DNA of 64,000 nucleotides from Photobacterium proteolyticum (GCF_001939735.1 NZ_MJIL01000055.1:61906-125905), one strand, 5' to 3'. Shown: positions 1 through 10,827, numbered from the stretch's first letter. Numbers and translations are program-made. The notes: a model not told the origin generated them from the letters alone.

Positions 1-1897
1 GCACGGAAATGCCGCGGCCCTGGGTAACAAAGCCCTGGATATCATCGCCCGGGATCGGCTGGCAGCAGCGGGCAAGATGCGTCATCAGGTTATCGACACC
101 TTCCACCACCACTGCATCACGCTGCGGCTTCTTGCTGGTTTCAACCTTGGTACTGGCCTCGGCCAGTTTTTCCAGCAACTGCTGATCTTCTTCTTCCGCC
201 GTCGGTTTGTTGACCAGGGCATTGATATGGTTGATCACCTGGTTGATACGCAAGTCACCGCTACCGACCCCGGCATACAACTCAACCGCGGAGTTGACGT
301 TAAAACGCTTCAGCGCATAGGCTTCGGCGTCTTTCAGCGTCGCCCCGATTTTCACCAGCTCGGCTTCCAGGATCTCGCGTCCGGCGGCAATGTTCTTGTC
401 ACGGTCCTGCTTGCGGAACCAGGCATGTACCTTGGCACGGGCACGGCTCGAGGTGACAAAACCCAAGTTCGGGTTCAGCCAGTCCCTCGACGGATTCGGC
501 TCTTTCTGGGTAATGATTTCTACCTGATCGCCCATCTGCAGGCGGTAGGTAAACGGTACGATACGTCCTTCCACCTTGGCCCCGATACACCGGTGCCCAA
601 CCTCAGAGTGAATGTGGTAGGCAAAATCAAGCGGGGTCGCATCGAGCGGCAGATCCACCACATCGCCCTTCGGGGTAAAGGCATAGACACGATCGTCAAA
701 CACCTGGCTGCGCAGCTCGTCAAGCATTTCGCCGGAGTCTGACATCTCCTCCTGCCAGGCCAATAGCTTACGAAGCCAGTTTATTTTCTCGTCGTAGGCC
801 GACTTGGCCCCCCCCGAAGAACCTTCCTTGTACTTCCAGTGCGCCGCAACCCCAAGCTCGGACTCTTCGTGCATTTGCTTGGTGCGGATCTGGATCTCAA
901 TGGTCTTGCCTTCCGGCCCCAGCACGACCGTATGAATCGACTGATAGCCGTTTGGCTTGGGGTTGGCGACATAGTCATCGAATTCTTTCGGCAGATGGCG
1001 ATACTTGGTGTGCACGACACCCAACGCTGCGTAGCAGTCCTGCAACTGATCCGCAATGATACGTACCGCCCGGACATCGAACAGTTCGTCAAAGGCCAGG
1101 CTCTTCTTCTGCATCTTGCGCCAGATGCTGTAGATATGCTTGGGACGACCGTGCACCTCCGCCTTGATATGCGATGCTTTCATTGACTCGTCGAGATCGG
1201 AAACAAAATGGTCAATGTACTGCTCGCGGTCTATCCGGCGCTCGGAAAGCTGTTTGGCAATTTGCTTGTAGGTATTCGGGTGGTTATAGCGAAATGCGTA
1301 GTCTTCAATCTCCCACTTCAGCTGACCGATACCCAAGCGGTTGGCCAGCGGTGAGTAGATGTTGGCACACTCTTTCGCCGCCGCACGGCGAACCTCATCC
1401 GGCTCGTCTTTCACCTCACGCAAATTACAGATACGTTCGGCCAGCTTGATCACCACGCAGCGGAAGTCATCCACCATCGACAACAGCATACGGCGGATAT
1501 TATCGACCTGAGCCGACTGTGCCGCTCCTTCGGTGGTTGCATTTAACTGACCGATGGCAGCCATCTGGCCCACCCCGGTCACCATCTGCAAAATCGTATT
1601 GTTATAGTCTTCCTTCAGCTGTTCCGGATCGTAGACTCCTGCCTCGACCAACGGGAACAACAAGGCAGCTACCAGAGTATCCTTGTCCATGCTCAGGGTA
1701 ACAAGGATCTCCACCATTTCGCGGCCGCGCCATAACAATAACGACGCGGACTCTTCCTCTGACGTTAATTCGATACATCGCTGGTAGGTTTGCGTAATGC
1801 GTTTCGCCACTTTGGCGTCTTGTTGCAAACTCTCGACCCAAGATGAAAGCTCAAATGTATCATTTTCCTTTAAATGCGCACCGCGAACTGCGACCAT
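1..1897 (-). CDS. relA: RelA, (p)ppGpp synthetase I (3' end cut by window)
   Basis: RelA makes the alarmone (p)ppGpp from ATP and GDP/GTP on ribosomes stalled with uncharged tRNA. About 632 codons are present and the C-terminus runs off the window. The N-terminal hydrolase-like domain has FPLVEAG (about residues 81-87) where active hydrolases carry the HD residues, so it is probably synthetase-only. The synthetase domain follows, with YQSIHT and IQIRTKQMHEESE. Then comes a TGS domain (FAYHIHSEVGH), and the last visible part has the ARCCQPIPGD zinc-finger-like motif. The ATG at 1895-1897 has AGGA 7 bases upstream. It lies 41 bases after rlmD and probably shares its transcript. The rlmD-relA order opposite barA matches E. 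coli and Vibrio. Confidence 0.97.
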   Translation of the reverse strand, partial: MVAVRGAHLKENDTFELSSWVESLQQDAKVAKRITQTYQRCIELTSEEESASLLLWRGREMVEILVTLSMDKDTLVAALLFPLVEAGVYDPEQLKEDYNNTILQMVTGVGQMAAIGQLNATTEGAAQSAQVDNIRRMLLSMVDDFRCVVIKLAERICNLREVKDEPDEVRRAAAKECANIYSPLANRLGIGQLKWEIEDYAFRYNHPNTYKQIAKQLSERRIDREQYIDHFVSDLDESMKASHIKAEVHGRPKHIYSIWRKMQKKSLAFDELFDVRAVRIIADQLQDCYAALGVVHTKYRHLPKEFDDYVANPKPNGYQSIHTVVLGPEGKTIEIQIRTKQMHEESELGVAAHWKYKEGSSGGAKSAYDEKINWLRKLLAWQEEMSDSGEMLDELRSQVFDDRVYAFTPKGDVVDLPLDATPLDFAYHIHSEVGHRCIGAKVEGRIVPFTYRLQMGDQVEIITQKEPNPSRDWLNPNLGFVTSSRARAKVHAWFRKQDRDKNIAAGREILEAELVKIGATLKDAEAYALKRFNVNSAVELYAGVGSGDLRINQVINHINALVNKPTAEEEDQQLLEKLAEASTKVETSKKPQRDAVVVEGVDNLMTHLARCCQPIPGDDIQGFVTQGRGISV

Positions 1898-1938
1898 TTC
1901 TCTATCCTGTAAGTTCTCTTGTTAATGTTGAATAAACA

Positions 1939-3282
1939 CTACTTTTTGCTGCCCAGACTATTTTTTGTAAACAGGGCCATAGACTCTAGATGCCCGGTAT
2001 GCGGGAACATATCCAACATACCCAGACGCTCCAACTGATAACCTTGCTTCAGCAACACCTGACTGTCTCGTGCCAGCGTGGCAGGGTTGCATGAAACATA
2101 CACGACCCTTTCCGGGTTCAAATTGACTACGTGCTGCATGACCCCGGCTGCACCGGCACGTGCCGGATCAAGCAGAATTTTATTAAAGTGTTCTTGCGCC
2201 CAAACCATCGAGGTAACATCTTCCTCCAGGTTAGCTTGATAGAACGAGGCATTGTTTAACTGGTTTATCAATGCATTATCACTAGCACGGTGCACCATCT
2301 CGTCGACACCTTCAACACCGACCAGCGCCTTTGCCCGTTTTGCCAGGGGCAGACTAAAGTTACCCAAACCACAGAACAAATCCAACACCCGATCTGTCGG
2401 CCCGACATCCAACCAGTCAAGAGCCTGACGGACCATCTGGCTATTCACATCCCGGTTAACCTGAATAAAGTCTTTCGGGGAAAAATACAACTTCTGGCCG
2501 TCTAGCTCATAATACGGAGCCTGACCCGAAATTCTATCGATTGAATCAGATGTTGGGGCTAAATACAGAATAACATCGTATTGCTCGGCAAACTGACGCA
2601 GCAAGGTCATATCTTTGTCATTAAACGGCTGCAGGTGACGGATCAGCACTACCCTGCCATTATCCGCTTCCACCAGCTCGACATGACCAAGGTGCTTTTG
2701 CCCCTTCAGCCGAGTTAACAGACTGCGTAACGGTGGCAGTAGTTCATTTAATGATTGTGCCAGCACCGGACACTGCTCGACATCGACGATATCCTTGCTC
2801 TGCTTTTTGCGAAAACCGAACTGCAGCTTCCCGCCTCCCAGCTTCAGGCTAAAGCGAGAACAGCGACGGTAGTGCTTGTCACTGCCGACAATCGGCGCCG
2901 CCTGGTTGAACGCCAGCTCCCTATCCGGGATCGCAAACTTACTCATCAGCTCGCTCAATGCCTGCTGCTTGGCTTCAACCTGTCCTGAATGGGACAAATG
3001 TTGCAAGTTGCATCCGCCACACTGGTCATAGATAGGACAATGCGGTTTAATACGTGCCTGACTGTCAGCCAGACGTTTTATGACCTTGGCACGCGCGAAC
3101 TGCTTCTTGTCTTCGGTAAACTGAACCAACGCCTTTTCACCCGGCAACAGGCCATCAACAAAGACCGGTTTTCTGTTGATATGACCAATACCGGCGCCAA
3201 GGTGATCCAGGCGACTAATTTCAATTTCTTTATGCTTGGTATCAGTTACTTTTCGTTTTTGAGGCTTAAAAAAGCGTGCCAT
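1939..3282 (-). CDS. rlmD: RlmD, 23S rRNA m5U1939 methyltransferase
   Basis: This is a SAM-dependent enzyme that methylates U1939 (E. coli numbering) of 23S rRNA. The 447 residues compare with about 433 in E. coli. An N-terminal TRAM-like domain is followed by iron-sulphur cysteines CPIYDQCGGC (Cys82, 88, 91). A Rossmann methyltransferase core (DLFCGLGNFSLPLA) follows, and the catalytic Cys is in SCNPATLARD at about residue 398. The frame is open upstream to 3387, but the start at 3282 gives the family N-terminus MARFFKPQKRK, so the longer reading is rejected. It is divergent from barA and upstream of relA. Confidence 0.96.
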   Translation of the reverse strand: MARFFKPQKRKVTDTKHKEIEISRLDHLGAGIGHINRKPVFVDGLLPGEKALVQFTEDKKQFARAKVIKRLADSQARIKPHCPIYDQCGGCNLQHLSHSGQVEAKQQALSELMSKFAIPDRELAFNQAAPIVGSDKHYRRCSRFSLKLGGGKLQFGFRKKQSKDIVDVEQCPVLAQSLNELLPPLRSLLTRLKGQKHLGHVELVEADNGRVVLIRHLQPFNDKDMTLLRQFAEQYDVILYLAPTSDSIDRISGQAPYYELDGQKLYFSPKDFIQVNRDVNSQMVRQALDWLDVGPTDRVLDLFCGLGNFSLPLAKRAKALVGVEGVDEMVHRASDNALINQLNNASFYQANLEEDVTSMVWAQEHFNKILLDPARAGAAGVMQHVVNLNPERVVYVSCNPATLARDSQVLLKQGYQLERLGMLDMFPHTGHLESMALFTKNSLGSKK

Positions 3283-3308
3283 AGTGTTTTGACTCACGGA
3301 GCAGATAA

Positions 3309-3345
3309 ACCAAACTGAGTGATATTGTCGGCAGTTTGGTATTAG
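3309..3345. repeat. Short inverted repeat, ACCAAACTG...CAGTTTGGT family
   Basis: ACCAAACTG (3309-3317) pairs with CAGTTTGGT (3332-3340) across 14 bases, followed by ATTAG. The outer arms and the trailing ATTAG match the larger hairpin at 30610-30665 upstream of rpiA. It sits in the rlmD/barA divergent promoter region. Its role is unknown; a shortened member of a small dispersed repeat family is the simplest reading. Confidence 0.6.
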
Positions 3346-3438
3346 TTGATTGTCGAATAGCCATAGTTTCATTAAGCTAACGGCCACAGATGGACGACAA
3401 TTCTCCCACAGAATCGCTTTCTTGTAATTAAGAGAACC

Positions 3439-6207
3439 ATGACCAAATATGGACTTCGTGCCAGGGTCTTCACCCTGACATTAGCACCGACACTGATTAT
3501 TGGCCTGCTATTAAGCGCATTTTTTACCATGAGCCGTTATCGGGATCTCGAGCATCAGCTGATTTCGACCGGTGCCAGTATCATCGAACCCCTTGCGATT
3601 TCAACCGAATACGGAATGACAGATAAGAACCGCGAAGCCGTTCGCCGTCTGATCAGCTATGCCCACCGCAAGCACTCACAGATAGTCCGCAGCATTGCCG
3701 TTTTCGATGCCGACAACCAGCTGTTTGTCACCTCGAACTTCCACCGCAATTTTGAAACCCTGATGTATCCGGACGATCAGCCGATCCCGATGCTGCTTGA
3801 TACCCGGCTCAACGAGAACTCACTGATCCTCCGCGCTCCGATATTGAGCGAAGGCCAGTTTTCCTCGATATCCGCGCCGGGCTACCAGGCGGAGGCACTG
3901 GGCTATATTGCATTAGAGTTGGATCTGAGCGCCCTGCGCCTGCAGCAATACCAGGAAGTCTTTACCGCCCTGATGGTACTTCTGCTCGGGCTGACATTGT
4001 CGTCCCTGTTTGCCTACCGCCTGATGAAAGATGTTACCCGCCCAATTTCCCATATGGTCAGCGTGGTGGACAGGATCCGCCGCGGCCACCTTGATATCCG
4101 AATCGAGGGTGAGCTGCTGGGAGAGCTCGATACCCTGAAAAACGGTATCAATGCCATGGCTATCTCGCTGTCTGAATACCATATAGAAATGCAACAAAGC
4201 ATCGACCAGGCCACCTCGGATCTGCGCGAGACCCTGGAGCAGTTGGAGATCCAGAACGTCGAGCTGGATATTGCCAAAAAACGCGCCCAGGAAGCAGCCC
4301 GCGTGAAGTCAGAGTTCCTAGCCAATATGTCGCACGAGCTGCGAACCCCGCTCAACGGGGTCATTGGCTTTACCCGCCAGATGCTGAAAACCCGCCTCAG
4401 CACCAGCCAGCAGGACTACCTGCAGACCATCGAGAAATCAGCCAATAACCTGCTGACCATCATCAATGACATTCTCGACTTCTCGAAACTGGAAGCTGGC
4501 AAGCTGTTGCTGGAGAACATCCCGTTCGACTTCACCGAATCACTGGATGAAGTGATGAAGCTGCTGGCACCGAGTGCCCATGAGAAGGGGCTTGAGCTGA
4601 CACTGAAAATCGACAATCGGATTCCGACCGGACTGATCGGCGATCCGCTACGGATCCAGCAAGTACTGACCAACTTGATTGGCAACGCGGTGAAATTTAC
4701 CGAACGCGGCAATATCGATGTGTCGGTCGAGCTCAAAACCGACCGCGACGAGAACATCGAACTACAGTTTATGGTGCGTGATACCGGGATCGGGATTTCC
4801 GAACGCCAGCAGGCGCAGTTGTTCCAGGCCTTCAGCCAGGCCGATGCCAGCATTTCCCGCCGCTACGGCGGTACCGGGCTGGGACTGGTGATCACCCAGA
4901 AACTGGTTACCCAGATGGGTGGCGAGATCAGCCTGACCAGCCGCCTTCACCAGGGGTCGACGTTCTGGTTCAGCCTGCGTCTGACCAAAACGGATCTGCC
5001 TGTCTCCCAGCCGATTGATACCTCGTCGCTAAGCGGCAAGAAACTGCTGCTTATCGAGCCTAACATGCAAGCCGCCTCGGTGATCCAGCAGCGTCTGATC
5101 AAGGCCGGGATCCATGTTACCTACCGCTCGACCATGCCGGAAGATGCCGAGCATCACCACTTTGCCCTACTCAACCTGACGCCAGGCGAGCAGCCGCCGA
5201 TCGCAAGCCTACTGGATATGGTATTCAAGGCCGAGCAGCTGACCGACAAGGTGATGGTCTGTCTGCCGACCACCGAACTGGCCCTGTCAGAGCGTCTGGT
5301 CAATGCCGGGGTATCCGCATGTCTGCCTAAGCCGCTGGCTCACCGCAAGCTGCTTGAAACCCTAGTCAGCGAGCCAGATATGCTTTCCGAGCCGGCACCG
5401 CAACTGTTGCCGGAGCCAAGCGAGAGCATCCAGCCGCTGACAGTGATGGCCGTCGATGACAACCCGGCCAACCTTAAGCTGATCTCCGCCTTGCTTAGCG
5501 AGCGGGTCGAGACCGTGATCACTGCCACCGGCGGGCGCAAGGCCGTCGAATATGCCCACCAGAAGGGCTTCGATCTGATCTTCATGGATATCCAGATGCC
5601 GGAAATGGACGGCGTCACGGCCTGCCAGGAGATACACAAGACCGAACTGAACCACAATACCCCGGTTATCGCCGTCACGGCCCATGCCATGGCCGGTGAG
5701 CGCGAGCGCCTGATCAATGCCGGGATGGATGACTACCTGACCAAGCCAATCGAGGAACATATCCTGCAGCAGATCCTGGCCAAGTGGACCCGTCCGCATG
5801 ATGCTGACACCAAGCCGCAAGCCAGTGCAGAATTGATTCCCGAGCCAGAACCTACACCGCCCGTTAACCACAATGTCAGCTGGGATTGGGAGCTGGCCCT
5901 GAAACAGGCAGCCGGCAAGGAAGAGCTGGCGAAAGACATGCTGCAAATGCTGCTCGACTATATGCCGGAAGTCGAAATGCTGGTCAACGAAGCGCTAGAC
6001 GGCAAAGATATCGAGCTCTGGCCGCCTATCCACAAACTCCACGGCAGTTGTGCGTACAGCGGGGTGCCGAGGCTGAAAAACCTCTGCTATACCATTGAAA
6101 CGGCGCTGAAAGCCGACGCGAAGACAGAGGATATCGAGCCGGAGCTGTTCGAGCTGATCGATGAAATGAATAACGTGGTGAAGGCGTCGAAAACGTATCG
6201 GCACTGA
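3439..6207 (+). CDS. barA: BarA, hybrid sensor histidine kinase of the BarA/UvrY system
   Basis: This is a tripartite membrane kinase that phosphorylates the response regulator UvrY (VarA in Vibrio), which drives Csr small RNAs. The 922 residues are close to E. coli BarA (918). Order: a membrane segment near residues 12-32, a periplasmic sensor, a second membrane segment near 175-192, HAMP, HisKA with SHELRTPLNG (His299), and HATPase (DTGIGI, GGTGLGL). A degenerate receiver-like domain follows, then a true receiver with IFMDIQMPEMDG (Asp717), and an HPt domain with KLHGSCAYSG (His868). The phospho-residues match the family layout. The gene is monocistronic and ends at a strong terminator. Confidence 0.96.
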   Translation: MTKYGLRARVFTLTLAPTLIIGLLLSAFFTMSRYRDLEHQLISTGASIIEPLAISTEYGMTDKNREAVRRLISYAHRKHSQIVRSIAVFDADNQLFVTSNFHRNFETLMYPDDQPIPMLLDTRLNENSLILRAPILSEGQFSSISAPGYQAEALGYIALELDLSALRLQQYQEVFTALMVLLLGLTLSSLFAYRLMKDVTRPISHMVSVVDRIRRGHLDIRIEGELLGELDTLKNGINAMAISLSEYHIEMQQSIDQATSDLRETLEQLEIQNVELDIAKKRAQEAARVKSEFLANMSHELRTPLNGVIGFTRQMLKTRLSTSQQDYLQTIEKSANNLLTIINDILDFSKLEAGKLLLENIPFDFTESLDEVMKLLAPSAHEKGLELTLKIDNRIPTGLIGDPLRIQQVLTNLIGNAVKFTERGNIDVSVELKTDRDENIELQFMVRDTGIGISERQQAQLFQAFSQADASISRRYGGTGLGLVITQKLVTQMGGEISLTSRLHQGSTFWFSLRLTKTDLPVSQPIDTSSLSGKKLLLIEPNMQAASVIQQRLIKAGIHVTYRSTMPEDAEHHHFALLNLTPGEQPPIASLLDMVFKAEQLTDKVMVCLPTTELALSERLVNAGVSACLPKPLAHRKLLETLVSEPDMLSEPAPQLLPEPSESIQPLTVMAVDDNPANLKLISALLSERVETVITATGGRKAVEYAHQKGFDLIFMDIQMPEMDGVTACQEIHKTELNHNTPVIAVTAHAMAGERERLINAGMDDYLTKPIEEHILQQILAKWTRPHDADTKPQASAELIPEPEPTPPVNHNVSWDWELALKQAAGKEELAKDMLQMLLDYMPEVEMLVNEALDGKDIELWPPIHKLHGSCAYSGVPRLKNLCYTIETALKADAKTEDIEPELFELIDEMNNVVKASKTYRH

Positions 6208-6252
6208 TTGCTAGAGACGTGAGCCTAGTTCTGGGCTCCTAGAGGAAGCACT

Positions 6253-6281
6253 AAAAAGGAGAGCGTTGGCTCTCCTTTTTT
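6253..6281. terminator. Rho-independent terminator after barA
   Basis: The stem AAAAAGGAGAGC/GCTCTCCTTTTT with a 4-5 base loop is flanked by A and T tracts, so it could work in both directions between convergent barA and acpS. Confidence 0.9.
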
Positions 6282-6377
6282 ATAACGGTTCCTGGGACCT
6301 TGTCGGCAACTTATCCAACCTTAAACTGGGTCAAGCATCTGATCTTCCTTGAAGCTAGGGCCTGCTTTTCCTAGGAA

Positions 6378-6758
6378 CTAGGATTCGAGGATCACCGTCG
6401 CAACCGCATATTTTTTCTCGTCGGCAATCGTGAGGTGAACATGTTTCGCCCCCATCGCCTCGGCCAGCTCGGCTGCCTTGCCCGACAAGGTCAGAATAGG
6501 CTTGCCCCGCTCGTCATTGCTGACGGTAAAGTCGTGGAAGGTTACCCCGCAGGCAATCCCGGTCCCCAGCGCCTTGGAAGCTGCCTCCTTGACGGCGAAC
6601 CGCTTGGCCAGATAGCGCCCCTTCAACTTCAGACTATGAAATATAACCAGCTCGGAAGGCGACAGCACCCGCTCGGCAAACGCATCACCAGAGCGGGCAA
6701 AGACTTTTTCGACCCGCTCAATATCGGCAATATCAGTGCCAAGGCCCAAGATGGCCAT
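6378..6758 (-). CDS. acpS: AcpS, holo-acyl-carrier-protein synthase
   Basis: AcpS moves 4'-phosphopantetheine from CoA to the Ser of acyl carrier protein. The 126 residues are the usual size. The metal-binding LGLGTDI (Asp9) and the [18 protein letters not shown] motif are both present. The ATG at 6758 shares one base with the end of pdxJ, so the two are translationally coupled. It is the last gene of the pdxJ-acpS end of the rnc-era-recO run. Confidence 0.97.
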   Translation of the reverse strand: MAILGLGTDIADIERVEKVFARSGDAFAERVLSPSELVIFHSLKLKGRYLAKRFAVKEAASKALGTGIACGVTFHDFTVSNDERGKPILTLSGKAAELAEAMGAKHVHLTIADEKKYAVATVILES

Positions 6759-7489
6759 TAACGACGGGCATCCAGCATTTCAACTTTCATATCGGCAACG
6801 GCTTTTTGCAGACCATCGAATGCTGCACGACCAATGATTGAGTGGCCGATATTGAGTTCATAAAGCTCTGGCAGTGCCGCAATTGGCTTCACGTTGTGGT
6901 AAGTCAGGCCATGGCCGGCATTAACCTTGATACCCTGATCGTCAGCATAGCTGGCCGCCGCGGCAATTTTCTTCAGCTCATCCTGTTGCTCTTCTTCCGT
7001 TTCGGCATCGGCATAATGGCCGGTATGCAGCTCGATATACGGCGCACCACAGGCTACCGCTGCGTCAATCTGCTCACGGTCGGCATCAATAAACAGGGAC
7101 ACCTTAATGCCAGCCTCAGTTAGCTTGGCTGTCGCAGCCTTGATTTTCTCCAGCTGTCCGGCAACATCCAGACCGCCTTCCGTTGTCAGCTCTTCACGCT
7201 TTTCAGGTACCAGGCAGACAAACTCCGGCTTGGTGTCCAGCGCAATCTTGACCATCTCGTCAGTCACGGCCATTTCCAGGTTCATACGAGTCTGGATGGT
7301 TTCGCGCAAAATTCGAACATCCCGATCATTGATATGGCGGCGGTCTTCACGCAGGTGAATAGTGATGCCGTCGGCTCCCGCACGCTCGGCTACCTCTGCG
7401 GCATGCACCGGATCAGGGTATCGAGTACCTCGGGCGTTTCGCAGTGTTGCAATATGATCGATATTCACGCCGAGTAAGATGTTGTTCAT
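6758..7489 (-). CDS. pdxJ: PdxJ, pyridoxine 5'-phosphate synthase
   Basis: PdxJ condenses 3-amino-2-oxopropyl phosphate with 1-deoxyxylulose 5-phosphate to give pyridoxine 5'-phosphate. The 243 residues are the standard length of this TIM-barrel. The N-terminus [18 protein letters not shown] and the [12 protein letters not shown] segment are family signatures, as is the C-terminal [10 protein letters not shown]. It overlaps recO by 4 bases upstream and acpS by one base downstream. Confidence 0.97.
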   Translation of the reverse strand: MNNILLGVNIDHIATLRNARGTRYPDPVHAAEVAERAGADGITIHLREDRRHINDRDVRILRETIQTRMNLEMAVTDEMVKIALDTKPEFVCLVPEKREELTTEGGLDVAGQLEKIKAATAKLTEAGIKVSLFIDADREQIDAAVACGAPYIELHTGHYADAETEEEQQDELKKIAAAASYADDQGIKVNAGHGLTYHNVKPIAALPELYELNIGHSIIGRAAFDGLQKAVADMKVEMLDARR

Positions 7490-8196
7490 TTTCCGGTACT
7501 CCTTCCTCTAGGGATAAACAATTCCCTGCTTTTTAATGGTTTTCCGCCAAGATACGGCTTTAATGCTATACGTGTAAAGCGTTTTGCTGCCCGGAGCTGG
7601 TCCGGGGTTTCAAAATGCCTCGCCGCAATGGCTTTTAGCTGGCTACCGGTAAACGACAGCTGGCCTTTCACCATCGAGGCAATAAAGCCGCGCTGCTCAC
7701 GGTAGTTATAAGTCATGGTGTCTTCGACAGGCAGGCCGCTACCGGCACAGTGAAGAAAATCAATGCCGTAACCAAGATGGTGCAGTAAGGCGAGTTCAAA
7801 ACGCCGCAATGCCGGCTCTGGATTATCAGCCTGTGCCAGCTCCCGCAGCACATTCAGATAATCCAGAAACAACACCGGATAAGGCGTGTCATTTTCCAGT
7901 ACCCGGGCCAATACTTCATTGACGTACATCGCAGAATACAGAATATAGCTGCGCATCGGCAACCCGATACTGATCGGCTCGGCATGGGTCAGCACAGGCA
8001 TTGAGCCCCGGCCAGACCATTTCATAAACAGCGGAGTGAAAGGCTGCAATGTGCCTTTGAGATTGGAGCGCTTGCGGCGCGCTCCTTTCGATAGGACAGT
8101 GACACGGCCTGATTCTTCACTAAATACATCAAGGATCAGGCTCGTCTCACTATAAGGACGAGTATGAAGGACAAAACAGCGCTGTAGTCCTTCCAT
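7486..8196 (-). CDS. recO: RecO, recombination mediator
   Basis: RecO helps RecA load on SSB-coated single-stranded DNA together with RecR. The 236 residues are typical. An OB-fold N-terminus ([39 protein letters not shown], positions 6-44) is followed by a helical domain with the [15 protein letters not shown] stretch. It overlaps pdxJ by 4 bases and starts 8 bases after the era stop. The era-recO-pdxJ-acpS order is conserved in gammaproteobacteria. Confidence 0.95.
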   Translation of the reverse strand: MEGLQRCFVLHTRPYSETSLILDVFSEESGRVTVLSKGARRKRSNLKGTLQPFTPLFMKWSGRGSMPVLTHAEPISIGLPMRSYILYSAMYVNEVLARVLENDTPYPVLFLDYLNVLRELAQADNPEPALRRFELALLHHLGYGIDFLHCAGSGLPVEDTMTYNYREQRGFIASMVKGQLSFTGSQLKAIAARHFETPDQLRAAKRFTRIALKPYLGGKPLKSRELFIPRGRSTGK

Positions 8197-8204
8197 GGTG
8201 TCCC

Positions 8205-9110
8205 TTACAGGTCGTCAATATAACCTAGGCTTCGCAGTGCACGTTCGTCATCTGCCCAGCCCGACTTCACTTTGACCCACAGTTCCAGGTATACCTTGCG
8301 CTCGAACAGCTCTTCCATATCAATACGGGCTTCACGGCCGATGACTTTCATCTTCTCGCCATTTTTACCGATCACCATTTTCTTCTGGCCCTTACGTTCA
8401 ACCAGAATCAAACCATTGATATCAAAGCCATTGGTGCGCGGATTATAATCAAAACGCTCGATTTCAACCGTCACCGAATACGGCAGCTCGTCACCCAGGA
8501 AGCGCATCAGCTTCTCACGGATAATTTCCGACGCCATAAAGCGCTGGGAACGATCGGTCACATATTCTTCCGGGAAGTAGTACTCCCCTTCCGGCAGGTG
8601 CTGGCGAACGATTTTTTCTACCGCATCGACATTGGTACCGTGCTTGGCCGATACCGGCACCACATCGACAAACTCCATTTTGCGAGAAAGTTCTTCCAGA
8701 TGCGGGAACAGCTCGTGCTTATCCTTGACGTTGTCGACCTTGTTGACCAGCAGTACCGTCGGCAGCTGACTCTTCGCCAGCTTGTTCAATACCATCTCGT
8801 CATCGTTGGTCCACATCGTACCGTCTACCAGAAACAGAACCAGCTCGACATCCGTCAGAGAGCTGCTGGCCGCACGGTTCATCAGCCGGTTGATCGTACG
8901 TTTCTCTTCGATATGAAGTCCCGGCGTATCCACGTACACAGCCTGGTAACCGTCACGGGTATCAACCCCCATAATGCGGTGGCGCGTAGTCTGTGGCTTA
9001 CGCGAGGTGATTGACAGCTTCTGGCCAACCAGACGGTTTAATAGGGTCGATTTGCCGACATTCGGTCGACCGACGATGGCAATAAAGCCGCAATGCTGTT
9101 TATCTGTCAT
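8205..9110 (-). CDS. era: Era, GTPase for 16S rRNA/30S maturation
   Basis: Era is an essential GTPase that binds the 3' end of 16S rRNA during 30S assembly. The 301 residues match E. coli. G1 is GRPNVGKS at residues 14-21, G3 is DTPGLH, and G4 is NKVD. The C-terminal KH domain carries [13 protein letters not shown]. The start overlaps the rnc stop by 4 bases, so the pair is translationally coupled. Confidence 0.98.
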   Translation of the reverse strand: MTDKQHCGFIAIVGRPNVGKSTLLNRLVGQKLSITSRKPQTTRHRIMGVDTRDGYQAVYVDTPGLHIEEKRTINRLMNRAASSSLTDVELVLFLVDGTMWTNDDEMVLNKLAKSQLPTVLLVNKVDNVKDKHELFPHLEELSRKMEFVDVVPVSAKHGTNVDAVEKIVRQHLPEGEYYFPEEYVTDRSQRFMASEIIREKLMRFLGDELPYSVTVEIERFDYNPRTNGFDINGLILVERKGQKKMVIGKNGEKMKVIGREARIDMEELFERKVYLELWVKVKSGWADDERALRSLGYIDDL

Positions 9111-9781
9111 GATTCCAACTGCTTAAGCGCAATCTCTGCCGCTGCCTGCTCTGCCTTGCGCCGACTGCCGCCCTTACCGATAACAGGCTTATCCAGGCCC
9201 GTCACTTCACACTGTACCGTGAACTCTTGATTGTGAGCCTCACCGTGTACCTTAGTTACAGTATATGCTGGAAGCGGCAAGCGACGCCCCTGCAGACACT
9301 CTTGCAGACGTGTCTTCGGATCTTTCTGGTTGATACCCGGTTTGATGGTATCCAAACGCGACTGATACCAATCCAGCACGATCTTGCGAACCACTTCGAT
9401 ATCGCTGTCGAGGTAGATGGCACCGATAATCGCTTCCACGCAGTCAGCCAGAATGGAATCACGACGGAAACCACCACTTTTGAGCTCGCCCGGACCAAGC
9501 AGCAAGTGATCACCCAGATCAAACTCACGACCAAGCTCAGCCAGGGTCTTGCCACGAACCAGGGTGGCACGCATGCGGCTCATGTCACCTTCATCCACAT
9601 TCGGGAAACGGTGGTAGAGATCATCTGCGATAACGAAACTCAGGATTGAGTCGCCCAGAAACTCCAGGCGTTCGTTATGCGTCCCGTTGGCACTGCGGTG
9701 TGTCAGTGCCAGGGTCATTAAATCAATATTCTTAAATTGGTAACCCAGCTTACGCTGAAGTCTATTTGCAGGAGATGTCAT
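9107..9781 (-). CDS. rnc: RNase III
   Basis: RNase III is a double-strand-specific endoribonuclease that processes rRNA precursors and structured mRNAs. The 224 residues are normal. The catalytic signature ERLEFLGDS lies at residues 37-45, and the second acidic cluster is [14 protein letters not shown]. The C-terminal dsRNA-binding domain ends with [18 protein letters not shown]. The gene is 10 bases after lepB, consistent with a lepB-rnc-era transcript. Confidence 0.98.
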   Translation of the reverse strand: MTSPANRLQRKLGYQFKNIDLMTLALTHRSANGTHNERLEFLGDSILSFVIADDLYHRFPNVDEGDMSRMRATLVRGKTLAELGREFDLGDHLLLGPGELKSGGFRRDSILADCVEAIIGAIYLDSDIEVVRKIVLDWYQSRLDTIKPGINQKDPKTRLQECLQGRRLPLPAYTVTKVHGEAHNQEFTVQCEVTGLDKPVIGKGGSRRKAEQAAAEIALKQLES

Positions 9782-9791
9782 TTTATCCCGA

Positions 9792-10691
9792 TCAGTTTAT
9801 GCCACCGATGCGGCTAAAGCGCACACCGGTAGGAATCCAAGATGGAAGTGCACTATCAGCACCTCGTTCAAACTCAAAGCTGATCCAGATCCCGACCGCC
9901 TTGCCAACCAGGTTGGCTTCAGGCACAAAGCCCCAATAACGGCTATCTGCACTGTTGTCGCGGTTATCACCCATAACGAAGTACTGTCCTTCAGGTACAA
10001 CCCACTCGCTGACACCCGGACGCGGCTGATAAGCCAGCGTACGATCACGCTTCAGTGGATGCACCAGGATCTGATGTTCATGTTCACCCAGCTTTTCGTT
10101 AAATTGAACCAAACGCGTCATGCCCTGGCTGAACTCGCTGTCCGTCATATTTTCCAGCGGCACCGGCTTACACTCGGTCGCCCCTTTGGGTGCCACACAA
10201 ATCTGTTTGTGGGCACTATAACGCACCGTGTCGCCCGGCATACCGACTACGCGCTTGATGTAGTCAATTTGAGGTTGAGGCGGAAACTTAAAGACCACAA
10301 TATCACCACGCTCCGGCTCGCCCGTTTCAACCAGCTTGTGACGGAAAACAGGATCACGGAGACCGTAGGCATATTTCTCAACCAGGATGAAGTCACCAAC
10401 AAGCAATGTCGGCATCATCGAACCGGATGGGATCTGGAACGGCTCATAAATAAAAGAGCGAAATACCATAATTAGCGCAATCACCGGAAACATCGAGCTG
10501 GCTGATTCCACCCAGCTCGGTTGCGGTGCTACGGCTTGCAGGGTTTTAGCATCGACTTGATCGCCGGCATTTGCGGCGGCAGCTTCAATTTTCAATTGGC
10601 GCTTCGGCGCCCAGATAAATTTATCCAATGCCCAAATGATCCCGGTTACCAGCGTCGCCAGTACCAGAATTAGCGAAAAAGTATTAGCCAT
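9792..10691 (-). CDS. lepB: LepB, signal peptidase I
   Basis: LepB cuts signal peptides from exported proteins at the periplasmic face of the inner membrane. Two N-terminal membrane segments (about residues 5-22 and 66-80) anchor the enzyme. The catalytic Ser91 is in [10 protein letters not shown] and the Lys general base is near 146 in [12 protein letters not shown]. Box E is [11 protein letters not shown]. At 299 residues it is shorter than the 324 of E. coli. The open frame reaches 10739, but the ATG at 10691 has AGGG at a suitable distance and gives a normal N-terminus. Confidence 0.96.
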   Translation of the reverse strand: MANTFSLILVLATLVTGIIWALDKFIWAPKRQLKIEAAAANAGDQVDAKTLQAVAPQPSWVESASSMFPVIALIMVFRSFIYEPFQIPSGSMMPTLLVGDFILVEKYAYGLRDPVFRHKLVETGEPERGDIVVFKFPPQPQIDYIKRVVGMPGDTVRYSAHKQICVAPKGATECKPVPLENMTDSEFSQGMTRLVQFNEKLGEHEHQILVHPLKRDRTLAYQPRPGVSEWVVPEGQYFVMGDNRDNSADSRYWGFVPEANLVGKAVGIWISFEFERGADSALPSWIPTGVRFSRIGGIN

Positions 10692-10827
10692 TTTAATCCC
10701 TAATAAATGTAACAGTGCAGCAAGAAACCCTTGCTGCACTGCTCATTGACACTTGCTTCAGAACACCGGAGTTGCCTCCGGCCATTGGTATGCTTTCTGA
10801 GGCAATGACAATGAGTAAAGTAGTTAC

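Noticed and set aside
77..742. Plus-strand open frame antisense to relA
   Set aside because: It lies wholly over a clear relA reading frame and has no ribosome site or recognisable domain.
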